From Solanum dulcamara (Eukaryota; Streptophyta; Magnoliopsida; Solanales; Solanaceae), in NCBI RefSeq assembly GCF_947179165.1, contig NC_077240.1:75549501-75613500 (forward strand): DNA of 64,000 bases, written 5' to 3'. Of this stretch, positions 44,877 through 58,588 are shown piece by piece. Numbering within the stretch: position 1 is the first letter of the stretch; every line of letters begins with the position of its first letter. The notes under the pieces were generated by a model, which saw nothing but the letters and a program-made list of their open reading frames with translations, searched no databases and was not told the DNA's origin. A program made the translations under genes and the position numbers.

Positions 44877-46300
44877 GGGGTAAAGTCGACAGATTGAAAT
44901 TCACTAGATATTATTTTTGGTCAAGTATTAGTAAATGAAGTTGATTGATAGTTTTTCCGATAAAAAAAATAGACACCTAGTGAAATAGTTGAGATACTCA
45001 TAAACTTATTTAAAACATGGATATCGCTATAAAAAATATAAAATAAAAATAAAATTGTAAATCCAAAATCGTTAAGTCATCCTACTAATTTTTGTAGCTA
45101 TAAGAGCAAATTCAATTTTGACTTAAATTATCCATAACAAAAGCCTTCACTCAAAGCTTATCGTCTGTCATTCTTGAAGATAAGGAGAACATAATTAACA
45201 TAAAAGGAATTTTTTTACGAATCAAATCACAATTTTATTAAAATTTTAAGTCCCTTTCAGGAACATTCCATAAAATTAAAATGATAAAAAGAAATATGAT
45301 CACCATATAATGATAACCCTCATAAATTGAGAATTAACTATTAGCTGAAACAGCAACAATCATCAAAGATGGAAGAAAATCACTTACTTTACTATGAAAA
45401 ATGCACTCCAATAGCTTCCTTTGTAGGAGAGTTTCAATTTTCTCTTTTTGCACCGGAAGCAAAAGATCTGACAAAAGTAAAGTATAAAAGAGAAGAAAAT
45501 AGAGGAGAGTTAAGGAGGACTATTTGTAGACATGTTCATGACACTTGCCAACAACTTTCACTTAAATCAAAGGCGTTACAAATCTTACTTTGTACTCTTT
45601 TGAAGTTTGTGGGCATGGAAAACTCCGCCTCTAACTATCTCTTAATTAATTTTTTTAACTAAAATTAATATTTCATTTTTCTAAAGATAATATTCTACTT
45701 ATTTGTAATGACATGCCCTATAGTTATGGTATTTTAAAACCATAGCATTTGTAATGGAGTCAATCCTTTCCGACCTGACTTCGCTAGATAGTCTAGCATC
45801 CTTAGACTCAGCCCTATTATTTTTCCCCTTAAATCTAGTTAAACATTTAGAGATGTATACAAAACAAAACACACAACACGCACATGAATCGCTTCTCAAC
45901 TTTGTATTCAAACTCGTTCCACAAAAAATCACAAAACACTTAATCTACAAAATTCGATCAAAAGTCAATCTGCCTGTGACAAGTCTATTTGTACCAATAA
46001 ATAGACCATAGCACCCTATTACGTGTCAGGCACATGATCCTATCTTATCCAATTGACATCCCTAATTGATAGACATAATTTAAATTCAAATTACAAGTCT
46101 TATTAAAAAAATACTGACAAAGCCACAATCGATTACAAATTGAAAAACTACCCAAGTGTCCACACATGCACGAGGTACACACGGACAGCCTTCAAATCTG
46201 GGGTTCAAATTCACTTTTGTGTGTGCAACATTCCTACGTGCATGTACCGTGCACAAGTCCTACCCCATAGGGTCGTCTCAACAGGTTTGGGGGCCTAAAG
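44877..46300. repeat. Array unit 1 core, with full tail
   Basis: Long form of the core. A 97-codon plus-strand frame (45369-45662, MEENHLLYYEKCTPIASFVG...) and a minus-strand frame (45932-45699) have no known domain. Equivalent frames in other units are broken or changed at many residues, so coding is doubtful. The minus strand shows a donor-like AAAGTAAGT at about 45390. The tail (about 45940-46290) is shared with units 7 and 8. Confidence 0.7.
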
Positions 46301-46609
46301 GCAAACTTCATAAAAAGATCTTTTTTTTGCTGACTATATAAATTGAATAATTATAATATACTCAAATGTAATCCTACAAAGAGGTCTGGAGAGGTAGGAT
46401 ATACATGGACATTATGAAGTAACAATATAAACAATGTAAATTTTTAATAAAAAAAATATATAATATAAATAAAACCTGACTTGAAAATTTGAAAAGTTTA
46501 TATAATGATATCGAAATAATATTGCACTGAATTTGATAAGTTGATATAATTATATTAAAATAGTGTTGATTAGTTTTAGTGCTTGAAATTTGAAGAAGAT
46601 ACCAAAAAA
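46301..46609. other. AT-rich spacer inside the array
   Basis: Replaces the left part of the MITE between units 1 and 2. Contains AGGTCTGGAGAGGTAGGAT, which recalls a SINE body, but too little to assign. Confidence 0.35.
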
Positions 46610-46775
46610 TGACAAGATTTTTAATGAGTTAAGCTAAAATATTTTGACAAAATTTTTCATGAGTAAAGCCATTTTGTAATGGGTTGGAATGAGTTGATCT
46701 AATAAATGGTCGGGTCAATAACCCACCCAAACTTAAATAAATTGAGCAGGTTCGGTTTGATTTTTCCACCCCCAG

Positions 46776-47585
46776 AGGTAAAGTTGACCGATTGACATTC
46801 ACTAGATAATTTTTTTTATTTGTAAAGTATTAGCAAATGAAGTTGATTGATAGTTTATCCAATAAAAAATATTAGGCATCTAGTGAAATAGTTGAGATAC
46901 TCATAAATTGGTTCAAAACATGAATATCGCTATAAAAAATATAAAATAAAAATAAAATTGTACATCCACAGTCGTTAAGTCATCCTACTAATTTTTATAG
47001 CTATAAAAGATAATTCAATTTTACCTTAAATTATCTGTAATAAACGCATTCACTCAATTATTTATCTAGGATTTTAAAAAAAAAATAGCTTGATGTTAAG
47101 ACGATAAAAAGCTTATCGCCGTTAATTCTTGGAGAGAAGGGGAATAAAACTAACATAAAAGAAATTATTTTACAAATCAAATCATAATTTTATTAAACTT
47201 TCAAGTCCCTTTCAGGACATTCCATAAAATTGAAGCGATAAAAAGAAATATAATCACCATATAAGGATAAACCTCATAAATCGAGAATTGACTATTAATT
47301 GAAACAGAAACAATCATCAAAGATAAGAGGAGGTCACTTACTTTACGATGAAAGATGCACTCCAATAGCTTTCTTTGTCGGAGAGTTTCAATTTTCTCTC
47401 TTTGCACCGGAAGCAAATGATCCGAGAAGAGTAAAATATAAAAGAGAAGAAAATGGAGAAGGAGAGTTTATTTGTAGACATGTTTATGACACTTGCCAAT
47501 AATTTTTACTCAAATTAAAAGCGTTACAATTCTTACTTTGTACTCTTTTAAAATTTATTATGCTTGGGAAACTCCGCCTCTAATC
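46776..47585. repeat. Array unit 2 core, truncated
   Basis: Follows the common core up to AAACTCCGCCTCTAAT and then stops; unrelated sequence follows. Confidence 0.8.
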
Positions 47586-48325
47586 ATTTTTTATTTTACT
47601 TTTTTTCTTCTTCTTCGTCCCCATTTTTCAACCATCATCTCCCAAACTTAAACTTTTTCCATGGAAAATAGATCCAATGGTGCTAATTAGTTAAAACAAA
47701 AACAACTAAAATTGTAGTAGATCAAACTATAATTAATTTGATTTATGAAAAAACATAGAATCAGTAGAGAAAAATAACTGAGAAAGATTGAACAAGATAA
47801 GTCTTGCATCTGAGTGAAGAACTAATCATAAACCCGAAAAGAAGTGTTTCATTGAGAAAATGATCTGGGTGGGGGAAGGGTGGGGGTTCGAATGGTGAGG
47901 GTGGTGGGGAAGATGATTTGAGTGGGGGAGAGGTTGGGGATTCGGGGGTGGGGGTAGTAGAGAAGACAATCTAGGGTGAGTTGTGTGTTGTTTTTTATTT
48001 TCTTTAATTATTTGAATTTTAAAAATGCTAAATGTCATTGAGTGATTGACCTTTTTTTTTCTACTCAAAATTCATTATTTAAGAATTATTTTTTGATATT
48101 TATGCCACATATCCTCATTTAATTGCTACTTTGACACGTGCGGGTGTGTTGCACATACCTTACATATTTGGCTGATTATAAAAAAAGTATCAAATAACAT
48201 AGCGGAGTATGACATGTGATGTTTAAAATAAACAAAATCTAATTGATATGTCTAAGTAAAAATTGATTCCAACTTTAGATGGTTACCGATGAATTCCGCC
48301 TTAAAAAACTATGTGTAATGATTGC
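47586..48325. other. Low-complexity region in the array
   Basis: Pyrimidine-rich start, then a G-rich GGGTGGGGG-like tract at about 47865-47975 that yields a Pro/His-rich minus-strand frame with no domain. No gene supported. Confidence 0.5.
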
Positions 48326-48530
48326 AAGGGTTTTAGTATTTTGTGATAACACGAGTGTTGTGAATATGATAGAGAACCCAATTCATCATAAGAGGACAAA
48401 ACATGTTGATGTTAGTCATGAGAGATAATGTGCAGAAGAGACATATTTCTATGAAGCTATGCAATACTGAGGAGAAGATTGTAAATATATTTACCAAAAT
48501 TTTGAGCAGGGATCTGTTTGAAAGTACTCC
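48326..48530 (+). pseudogene. Copia RNase H C-terminal relic
   Basis: LVFCDNTSVVNMIENPIHHK, RTKHVDVSHE, then after a frame change DNVQKRHISM and EEKIVNIFTKILSRDLFE. This is the conserved end of copia polyproteins (CDN.SAI.L..NP..H.RTKHID...H ... D..TK.L). It marks another copia insertion broken by the array's rearrangements. Confidence 0.85.
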
Positions 48531-48944
48531 TTCCAGTCTATTTTAATTATGGTGCTTATTAAAAATAATTAGTTCAAAAATAGTTTATCATTTAAAAAAA
48601 TTAAGATATATTTAATTAATTTTTCCCATTATCCTTAATATAAATTATTCTAAAAAGTAATAAACATGGAATACACAACATAGAAAACTTAAATGTGTTG
48701 AGTACAAACACGTGATTGAAGGACATGGAACATAAATAGAGAAATATTCATCAAAAAGATTAGTATAATGAATGATGAAAGATATGCATAAGATTATAAT
48801 AGTCAAAAAGCACCTTCAATTACTAATTTTTAAGAAACTTGTAAAAGATAAATCTGATAATTAAATGAACCAAAGGGAATTATTGAGATAAATTTATCAG
48901 AATTCAATTCAATACATACATAATATCATCATACCACAAGTACT

Positions 48945-49568
48945 TAGGGTTGTACATGGCAAATCGATAAACCGCACCAAACCGACAAACCGAACCAAAC
49001 CGGAAAAAAAATCCGACTAGTGGTTTGGTTTGACTTGATTTGGTGTTTGGAAAAAAAATCCGACCATTATAGGATTGGTTTGGTTTTAACTAAAAAAAGT
49101 CAAACCGAACTCAAACCGACCCGATTATAGATATACTACTTTTAAATTATGTTATACATAAAAATATTTATTAAAATGTAATTTATAAATATTTTTTAAA
49201 AATTTTTCATTTTTTTTCTTTCTTACATTTAGATTTGAACTTGAGAAGCCCATCTAAATAATATACAAATAAAGCCCATCTTATAAAGTTATATTATAAA
49301 GTTAAAACTTCAAACAGTGTTCTGCCTCCATCTTATATGTTGATATTTTGTACTAGAACTCTTTTTAAGAAGCACTGCTTTGTTCTTTTTACTAGATACT
49401 ATCAAAAACCCGAGAAACCCAGAAAAACCCGAAAAACTCGAGAAAAATTGATATCGAAAAACCCGAATTTTATTGATTTGGTTTGGTTTATAGATTTAAT
49501 AACCCGACACAAATGGTTTGATTTGATTTGTAAAAAATTCGAACCAACCCGATCCATGTACACCCCTA
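48945..49568. mobile_element. hAT-like MITE, copy 3
   Basis: TAGGGTTGTACATGG to CATGTACACCCCTA; 8-bp flanks CAAGTACT (48937-48944) and CAAATACT (49569-49576) match at seven positions. Segment A carries the uninterrupted ACCACAATTACTTTATG at the equivalent place. Confidence 0.93.
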
Positions 49569-49798
49569 CAAATACTTTATGAAAAGGGGTGAATTTAGTG
49601 TGGGTGATAAATTTGTAGTCACAAAATTCAAAATTGGAGAAGAGAAAACAACAAAGAGGAAGAGCAAAATATATTGTATATTCAAACTGGAAATCCATTC
49701 CTGGACGGAATTAGGGTATCGAAAGGGATAGGGATTCATTCGATTTGAATTCCCTTCACCGAAAAAGTATATTGTATTTACAAGAAATTTTAAATATA

Positions 49799-49812
49799 TA
49801 ATAATAATAATA

Positions 49813-49881
<69 letters not shown>
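49799..49881. repeat. (AAT)n microsatellite
   Basis: About 27 AAT/ATA triplets with one TAG interruption. The equivalent place in segment A (near 44260) has only a few. Confidence 0.95.
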
Positions 49882-49884
<3 letters not shown>

Positions 49885-50474
49885 GTTAAATTCTTTTTAC
49901 TTTAGAACTTAATTTAATACATACATAATATCTGTGCACCATAATTATTTTATGACAAGGGGTGAATTTAATGTAGGTGATAAAGTTGTTGTCGCAAAAT
50001 CCAAAATTGAAGAAACGAAAATAACAAAGAGAAGAGGAAAGTGGCCATGCAGGGATAGGAGTAAGTAGGGGTGGTAATTTGGCAGGTTAGGATAAATTTG
50101 GGTTGGTTATAGTGGGTAAAGATAATAAACAGGACAAAAATTAACTTAATTTAAATTTGCTTGGGTCAAAATGTATTTGGTCAAAATGGGTCATAAATCA
50201 GGTCTAGACCCAATTTCATTATTTTATTTGCTCTATTAAAATATTTTAGTAACTAATATTTTTTTTTATTATGGCTATATATAATATCTCAAATTTTAAA
50301 AAAAATTAAAAATATTTTGACAAGATTTTTAATGAGTTAAGTTAAAATATTTTGACAAGAGTTTTCATGAGTAAAACTAATTTTTAATGGGCTGGAATGA
50401 GTTGACTTAATAAATGACCAGGTCAATAACCTAAATGAATCAAATGGGTCGGATTTGATTTTTCCATCCCTAGG

Positions 50475-53400
50475 GGTAAAGTTGACGGATTGAAATTCAC
50501 TAGATAATTTTTTTATTTGTCAAGTATTAGTAAATGAAGTTGATTGATAGTTTATTCAATAAAAAAACATTAGGCATCTAGTGAAATAGTTGCGATACTC
50601 ATAAATTGGTCCAAAACATGAATATCGCTATAAAAAATAAAAAATAAAAATAAAATTGTACATCCACTATCATTAAGTCATCCTACTAGTTTTTATAGCT
50701 ATAAGAGAGAATTCAATTTTGACTTAAATTATTTGTTACAAATGCCTTCATTCAATTATTTATCTAGGATTTTTTTAAAAATAAAAATTAGCTTGATGTT
50801 AAGACGATAAAAAGCTTATCACCGGTCATCTCGGAGAGAAGGGGAGTAGAATTAACATAAAATGATTTTTTTTTACAAATCAAATCATAATTTTATTAAA
50901 CTTTCAAGTCCCTTTCGGGACATTCCATAAAATTGAAGTGATAAAAAGAAATATAATCACCATATAAGGATAACCCTCATAAATAAACAAAAACAATCAT
51001 CACATTTAGGAGGAGGTCACTTACTTTATGATGAAAGATGCACTCCAATAGCTTTGTTTTTCGGAGAGTTTCAATTTTCTCTTTTTGCACAGAAAGCAAA
51101 AGATCGGAGAAGAGTAAAATGTAAAAGAGAAGAAAATGGAGAAGGGGACTTAAGGAGGATTTTACCTGTAGACATGTTCATGACACTTGCCAACAATTTT
51201 CACTCAAATTAAAAGCGTTACAATTTTTACTTTCTACTCTTTTGAAGTTTGTTATGCTTGGAAAACTCCACCTCTAATTATCTGATCTTAATTAATATTT
51301 TTAACTAAAATTAACATTTCATTTTTCTAAAGATATTATGCTACTTGATTGTAATGACATGCCCGTAGTTACGGTGTTTTAAGACCATAGTACCTTGTAA
51401 TGCGGTCAACCCTTCCCCATCTAACTCCACTAGGTAGTCTATATAGCACCCTTAGACTCAACCCTTTTTTCCCCTCAATCTAGTTCAAATTTAGTGCATA
51501 CAAAACACGACATTAGGCACATGCATGAATCACTTCTCAATTTTTGTATTCAAATTCGTTCCACAAAGAAACACACAGAGCTGCACGCACAGAAGAGAAT
51601 TTGGTCATAATGAGTCAAGATAATAAATGGGTCAAAATTCAACCCAATTCAAATTTGTTCGGGTCAAAACACGTTTGGTCAAAATAGGCCATAAATCAGG
51701 TCTAGACCCAACCCAACACAACTCAATTTTTTACTAACTTTTAATTATTTTATTTGTTCTATTAAAATATTTTAGTAACTAATAAAATTATTGTTTTTTA
51801 ATTATGCATATATATAACATCTCAAATTTAAAAAAAATTAAAAATATTTTGACAAGAATTTTAATGAGTTAAGCTAAAATGGTTTGATAAGATTTATCAT
51901 GTGTAAAACTAATTTTTAATGGGATGGAATGAGTTGGCTTAATAAATAGTCAGGTCAATAACCCGTCAATAACCTTAATAAATTATGCGGGTTGGATTTG
52001 ATTTTTCCACCCCTAGGGGTAAAGTTGACGGATTGAAATTCACTAGATAATTTTTTTATCTGTCAAATATTAGTAAATGAAGTTGATTGATAGTTTATCC
52101 AATAAAAAACATTAGGCATCTAGTGAAATAGCTGCGATACTCATAAATTGGTCCAAAACATGAATATCGCTATAAAACATATAAAATAAAAATAAAATTG
52201 TACATCCACTATCATTAAGTCATCCTACTAGTTTTTATAGCTATAAGAGAGAATTCAATTTTGACTTAAATTATTTGTTACAAATGCCTTCATTCAATTA
52301 TTTATCTAGGATTTTTTTAAAAATAAAAATTAGCTTGATGTTAAGACGATAAAAAGCTTATCACCGGTCATCTCGGAGAGAAGGGGAGTAGAATTAACAT
52401 AAAATAATTTTTTTTACAAATCAAATCATAATTTTATTAAACTTTCAAGTCCCTTTCAGGACATTCCATAAAATTGAAGCGATAAAAAGAAATATAATCA
52501 CCATATAAAGATAACCTTCATAAATAAACAGAAACAATCATCAAAGATAGGAGAAGGTCACTTACTTTACGATGAAAGATGCACTCCAATAGCTTCCTTT
52601 GTCGGAGATTTTCAATTCTCTTTTTGCACAGAAAGCAAAAGATCAGAGAAGAGTAAAATATAAAAGAGAAGAAACTGGAGAAGGAGAGATAAAGAGAATT
52701 ATCTATAGACATGTTCATGACACTTGCCAATAATTTTTCACTCAAATTAAAAGCGTTACAATTCTTACTTTGTACTCTTTTGAAGTTTGATATGCTTGGG
52801 AAACTCCGCCTCTAATTATTTGATCTTAATTAATTTTTTAACCAAAATTAACATTTTATTTTTCTAAAGATATTATGCTACTTGATTGTAACGACATGCC
52901 CACAATTACGGTGTTTTCAGACCATAGTACCTGTAATGCGGTCAACCCTTCCCCATCTGACTCCACTAGGTAGTCTAGCACCCTTAGATTCAGCCCTTTT
53001 TTCCCTCAATCTAGTTCAACACTTAGAGATGCATACAAAACACGACACAAGGCGCATGCATGAATCACTTCTGAACTTTGTATTCAAATTTGTTCCACAA
53101 AGAAACACACAAAGCTGCACGCACAGAAGCGAATTTGGTCATAATGGGTCAAGATAATAAATGAATCAAAATTCAATCAAATCCAAATTTGTTCGGGTCA
53201 AAACGTGCTTGGTCAAAATGGCCTAAATCGTGTCTAGACGTAATCCAACATAATTTTTACCAAGTTTTAATTTTTTTATTTGTTCTATTAAAATATTTTA
53301 GTAACTAATAAAATTATTTTTCTCTTTATTATGACTATATATAACATCTCAAATTAAAAAAAATTATAAATATTTTTACAAGATTTTTAATGAGTTAAGC

Positions 53401-56240
53401 TAAAATATTTTGGCATGATTTTTCATGAGTAAAACTAATTTTTAATGGGCTGGAATGAGTTGCCTTAATAAATGGCCGGGTAAATAACCAGTCAATAATC
53501 TAAATAAATTGTGCGGGTTGGGTTTGATTTTTCCATCCCTAGGGGTAAAGTTGACATATTGAAATTCACTAGATAATTTTTTTATCTGTCAAATATTAGT
53601 AAATGAAGTTGATTGATAGTTTATCCAATAAAAAACATTAGGCATCTAGTGAAATAGCTGTGATACTCATAAATTGGTCCAAAACATGAATATCGCTATA
53701 AAACATATAAACTAAAAATAAAATTGTACATCCACGATCATTAAGTCATCCTACTGATTTTTACAACTAGAAGAGAAAATTCAATTTTGACTTAAATTAT
53801 CTGTAACAAACGCCTTCAGTCAATTATTTATTTAGGATTTTTTATCTGTAACAAACACCTTCAGTCAATTTTTGATTTAGGATTTTTTTTTAAAAAAAAT
53901 TAGCTTGATGTTAAGACGATAAAAAACTTATCGCCAGTCATTCTTGAAGAGATGGAAAAAAGAATTAACATAAAAGGATTTTTTTACAAATCAAATTATA
54001 GTTTTATTAAATTTTCAAGTCCCTTTCAAGATATTTCATAAAATTGAAGTGATAAATAGAAATATAATCACCATATAAGGATAACCTTCATAAATAAACA
54101 GAAATAATCATCAAAGATGGAAGGAGGTCACTTACTTTACGATAAAAGATGCACTCTAATAGCTTTCTTTGTTGGAGAGTTTCAATTTTCTCTTTTTTGC
54201 ACCGGAAGCAAAAGATCTGAGAAGATTAAAGTATAAAAGAGAAGAAATGGAGGAGAGTTAAGGAGTATTATTTGTAGACATGTTCATGACACTTGCCAAC
54301 AATTTTCACTCAAATTAAAAGTGTTACAATTCTTACTTTGTACTCTTTTGAAGTTTGGTATGCTTGGGAAACTCCGACCGCCTTTAATTATCTCTTAATT
54401 AATTTTTTAACTAAAATTATTTCTTTTTCTAAAGATATTATGTTACTTGATTGTAACGACATGCCACAGTTATGGTGTTTTAAGACCATAGTACCTGTAA
54501 TGGGGTCAACCCTTCCCCATCTGACTCCAGTAGGTAGTCTAGCACCCTTAGACTCAGCCCTTTTTTCCCCCTCTATCTGGTTCAACACTTAGAGATGCAT
54601 AAAAAACACGACAAAAGGCACATTCATGAATCACTTTGCAACTTTGTATTCAAATTCGTTCCACAAAGAAACACACAAAGCTGCACGCACAAAAGCAACT
54701 TTGGTCATAATGGGTCAAGATAATAAATTGGTCAAAATTTAACCCAATCCAAATTTGTTCGGGTCAAAACATGTTTGGCCAAAATGGGCCATAAATCGGG
54801 TCTAGACCCAATCCAACATAATTTTTATAAAGTTTTAATTATTTTATTTGTTCTATTAAAATATTTTAGTAACTAATAAAATTATTTTTCTCTTTATTAT
54901 AGCTATATATAATATCTCAAATTAAAAAAAAATTGAAAAAATTTTGACAAGATTTTTAATGGGTTAAGGTAAAATATTTTGACAAGATTTTTCATGAGTT
55001 AAACTAATTTTTAATGGGTTAAAATGAGATGAGCGAATAAATGGTTGGGTCAATAATCCACCCAAACTTAAATGAATTGAGCGGACTGGGTTTGCTTTTT
55101 CCATCCCCAGGGGTAAAGTTGACCAATAGAAATTCACTAGATATTTATTTTTTGTAAAATATTAGTAAATGAAGTTGATTGATAGTTTTTCCAATAAAAA
55201 AATATTAGATAACTTAGTGAAATAGTTGAGATACTCATAAACTGGTTTAAAACATGAATATCACTATAAAAATATAAAATAAAAATAAAATTGTAAATCT
55301 AAGATCGTTAAGTCATCCTATTAAATTTTGTATCTATAAGAGCGAATTCACTTTTGACTTAAATTATCCACAAAAAAAATGCTTTCACTCAAAGCTTATC
55401 ATCTGTCATTCTTGAAGAGAAGGGGATATAATTAACATAAAAGGAACTTTTTTATGAATCAAATCATAATTATATTAAATTTCTAAGTCCCTTTCATGAA
55501 CATTCCATAAAATTGAAACGATAAAAAGAAATACGATTACCATATAAGAATAACCCTCATAAATTGGGAATTAACTATTAACTGAAACAGAAACAATCAT
55601 CAAAGATGGAAGGAGATCACTTACTTTACGATGAAAGATGCACTCCAATAGCTTCCTTTGTTGGAGAGTTTCAATTTTCTCTTTTTTGCACGTTCTCCAA
55701 TAGCTTCCTTTGTTGGAGAGTTTCAATTTTCTTTTTTTTGCACTGAAAACAAAAGATCTGAGAAGATTAAAGTATAAAAGAGAAGAAATGGAGGAGAGTT
55801 AAGGAGGATTATTTGTAGACATGTTCATGACACTTGCCAACAATTTTCACTCAAATTAAAAGTGTTACAATTCTTACTTTGTACTCTTTTGAAGTTTGGT
55901 ATACTTGGAAAACTCTGGCCGCCTCTAATTATCTCTTAATTAATTTTTTAACTAAAATTGTTCCGTTTTCTAAAGATATTATGTTACTTGATTGTAACGA
56001 CATGCCCATAGTTACGGTGTTTTAAGACCATAGTACCTGTAATGGGGTCAACCCTTCCCCATCTGACTCCAGTAGGTAGTCTAGCACCCTTAGACTCAGC
56101 CCTTTTCCCCCCTCTATCTGGTTCAACACTTAGAGATGCATAAAAAGCACGACAAAAGGCACATGCATGAATCACTTCTCAACTTTGTATTCAAATTCGT
56201 TCCACAAAGAAACACACAAAGCTGCACGCACAAAAGCAAC
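50475..56240. repeat. Array units 3-6, short form
   Basis: Four cores starting 50477, 52020, 53546 and 55114. Each ends in a junction containing GCTGCACGCAC (51580, 53114, 54680, 56221) fused directly to GTCATAATG of the MITE, so the MITE lacks its left terminal repeat. Junction spacing is 1,534, 1,566 and 1,541 bp. Confidence 0.92.
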
Positions 56241-56652
56241 TTTGGTCATAATGGGTCAAGATAATAAATTGGTCAAAATTTAACCCAATCTAAATTTGTT
56301 CGGGTCAAAACATGTTTGGTCAAAATGGGCATAAATCGGGTCTAGACCCAATCCAACATAATTTTTACAAAGTTTTAATTATTTTATTTGTTCTATTAAA
56401 ATATTTTAGTAACTAATAAAATTATTTTTCTCTTTATTATGGCTATATATAATATCTCAAATTAAAAAAAAATTAAAAATATTTCGACAAGATTTTTAAT
56501 GGGTTAAGGTAAAATATTTTGACAAGATTTTTCATGAGTTAAACCAATTTTTAATGGGTTAAAATGAGATGAGCGAATAAATGGTCGGGTCAATAACCCA
56601 CCCAAACTTAGATGAATTGAACGGACTGGGTTTGCTTTTTCCATCCCTAGGG

Positions 56653-58035
56653 CTAAAGTTGACCAATTGAAATTCACTAGATATTTTTTTTTTGCAAAAT
56701 ATTAGTAAATGAAGTTGATTGATAGTTTTTCCAATAGAAAAATATTAGACAACTTAGTGAAATAGTTGAGATACTCATAAACTGTTTTAAAACATGAATA
56801 TCACTATAAAAATATAAAATAAAAATAAAATTGTAAATCTAAGATCGTTAAGTCATCCTATTAAATTTTGTAGCTATAAGAGCGAATTCACTTTTGACTT
56901 AAATTATCCACAACAAACGCTTTCAATCAAAGCTTATCATCTGTCATTCTCTTCAAGAAGGGGGATATAATTAACATAAAAGGAACTTTTTTATGAATCA
57001 AATCATAATTATATTAAATTTCTAAGTCCCTTTCATGAACATTCCATAAAATTGATACGATAAAAAGAAATATGATTACCATATAAGGATAACCCTTATA
57101 AATTGGGAATTAACTATTAACTGAAACAGAAACAATCATCAAAGATGGAAGGAGATCACTTACTTTACGATGAAAGATGCACTCCAATAGCTTCCTTTGT
57201 TGGAGAGTTTCAATTTTCTCTTTTTTGCACTAGAAGCAAAAGATCTGAGAAGAGTAAAGTATAGAAGAGAAGAAATGGAGGAGAGTTAAGGAGTATTATT
57301 TATAGACATGTTCATGACACTTGCTAACAATTTTCACTGAAATCAAAGGCGTTACAAATCTTAATTTGAACTCTTTTGAAGTCGTGGGAAACTCCGCCTC
57401 TAATTATCTCTTGATTAATTTTTTTACTAAAATTAATATTTCATTATTCTAAAGATAATATGCTACTTATTTGTAACGACATTCCCTATAGTTATGGTGT
57501 TTTAAAACCATAGTATTTGTAATGAGGTCAATCCTTTCCAACCTGACACCGCTAGATAGCCTAGCATCCTTAGACTTGGCCCTATTTTTTTCCCTCAATC
57601 GAGTTGAACATTTAGAGAGCATAAAAAACACAACACATGACACACACATGAATCGCTTCTCAACTTTGTATTCAAACTCATTCCACAAAGAAGCACATAT
57701 CACTTAATCTACAAAATTATATCAAAAGCCAATCTGCCTGTGACAAGTCAATTTGTACCAATAAATAGACCATAGCATTTTGTCACATGTCAAGCACATG
57801 ATCCTATCTTATCCAGTTGACATCCCCACTTGATAGACATAATTTAAATTCAAATTACTAGTCTTATCAAAAATACTGACAAAGCCATAACTGACTACAA
57901 ATTGAAAAACTACCCAAGTGTCCACGCACGTGCGAGGCACAAGCGAGCATCTTTCAAATCAGGTGCACAAATTCGCTTTTGTGCGTGTAGCTTTGCACAT
58001 TCCTACGTGCGTGTACTGTGCACAGTTCCTGCCCC
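56653..58035. repeat. Array unit 7 core, with full tail
   Basis: Nearly identical to unit 6 in its first half, but ends in the long tail (57700-58035). The tail includes CGCTTTTGTGCGTGTAGC, the reverse complement of the junction sequence in units 3-6. Confidence 0.88.
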
Positions 58036-58064
58036 ACACTGCTACAACACCGAGAGTTCAAGAA

Positions 58065-58320
58065 GAACAATCAACCACAAGGCCACCATCTTTCAATGAA
58101 AGATATTATGATTCATGGAAAGTAAGGATATAGGATTTCATAGCAGGTGAAGACTTGGAGTTTTGTGACATCATTAATTATAGATGATCGAAAGGTTTCC
58201 ATGGACAAGGATGAGAAAGGTAACGAAAATGATCCTAAGACTAGGGAACAACTTACTAAGGAAGATATCAAAGCGGTTCGGAAGAACACCAAGGCAAAGG
58301 AGATCTGTATTTGTGTACTT
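58065..58320 (+). pseudogene. gag: Copia gag N-terminal relic
   Basis: RPPSFNERYYDSWKVRI, DFIAGEDLEFCDIINY and AVRNTKAKE-type residues (visible as AVRKNTKAKEICICVL) correspond to the DUF4219/UBN2 gag start. It sits between the tail of unit 7 and the right part of the unit 8 MITE, so it replaced the MITE's left end. Confidence 0.72.
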
Positions 58321-58588
58321 GTTCTATTAAAATATTTTAGTAGCTAATGAATTATTTTTCTATTTATTATGGCTATACCTAACATCTCAAATTAAACAAA
58401 AAAAAGTTTTTAAAAAAGATTTTGACAAGATTTTTAATGAGTTAAGCTAAAGTATTTTGACAAGATTTTTCATGAGATAAGTTAGTTTTTAATTGGTTGA
58501 AATAAGTTGAGCTAATAAATGGTCGGGTCAATAAGCCACTCAAACTTAAATGAATTGAGCGGTTTGCGTTTGATTTTTCTACTCCTAA

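Larger units (their letters stand above)
48780..50067. repeat. Segment B of the duplicated array flank
   Basis: Counterpart of 43231-44441, with its own MITE insertion and an (AAT)n expansion missing in segment A. Confidence 0.88.

Noticed and set aside
47826..48068. Pro/His-rich minus-strand frame
   Set aside because: Translation of a G-rich simple tract, not a protein domain.
49337..49698. Frames on both strands with equivalents at 43830-44117 and 36678-36869
   Set aside because: All are internal sequence of the hAT-like MITE copies.
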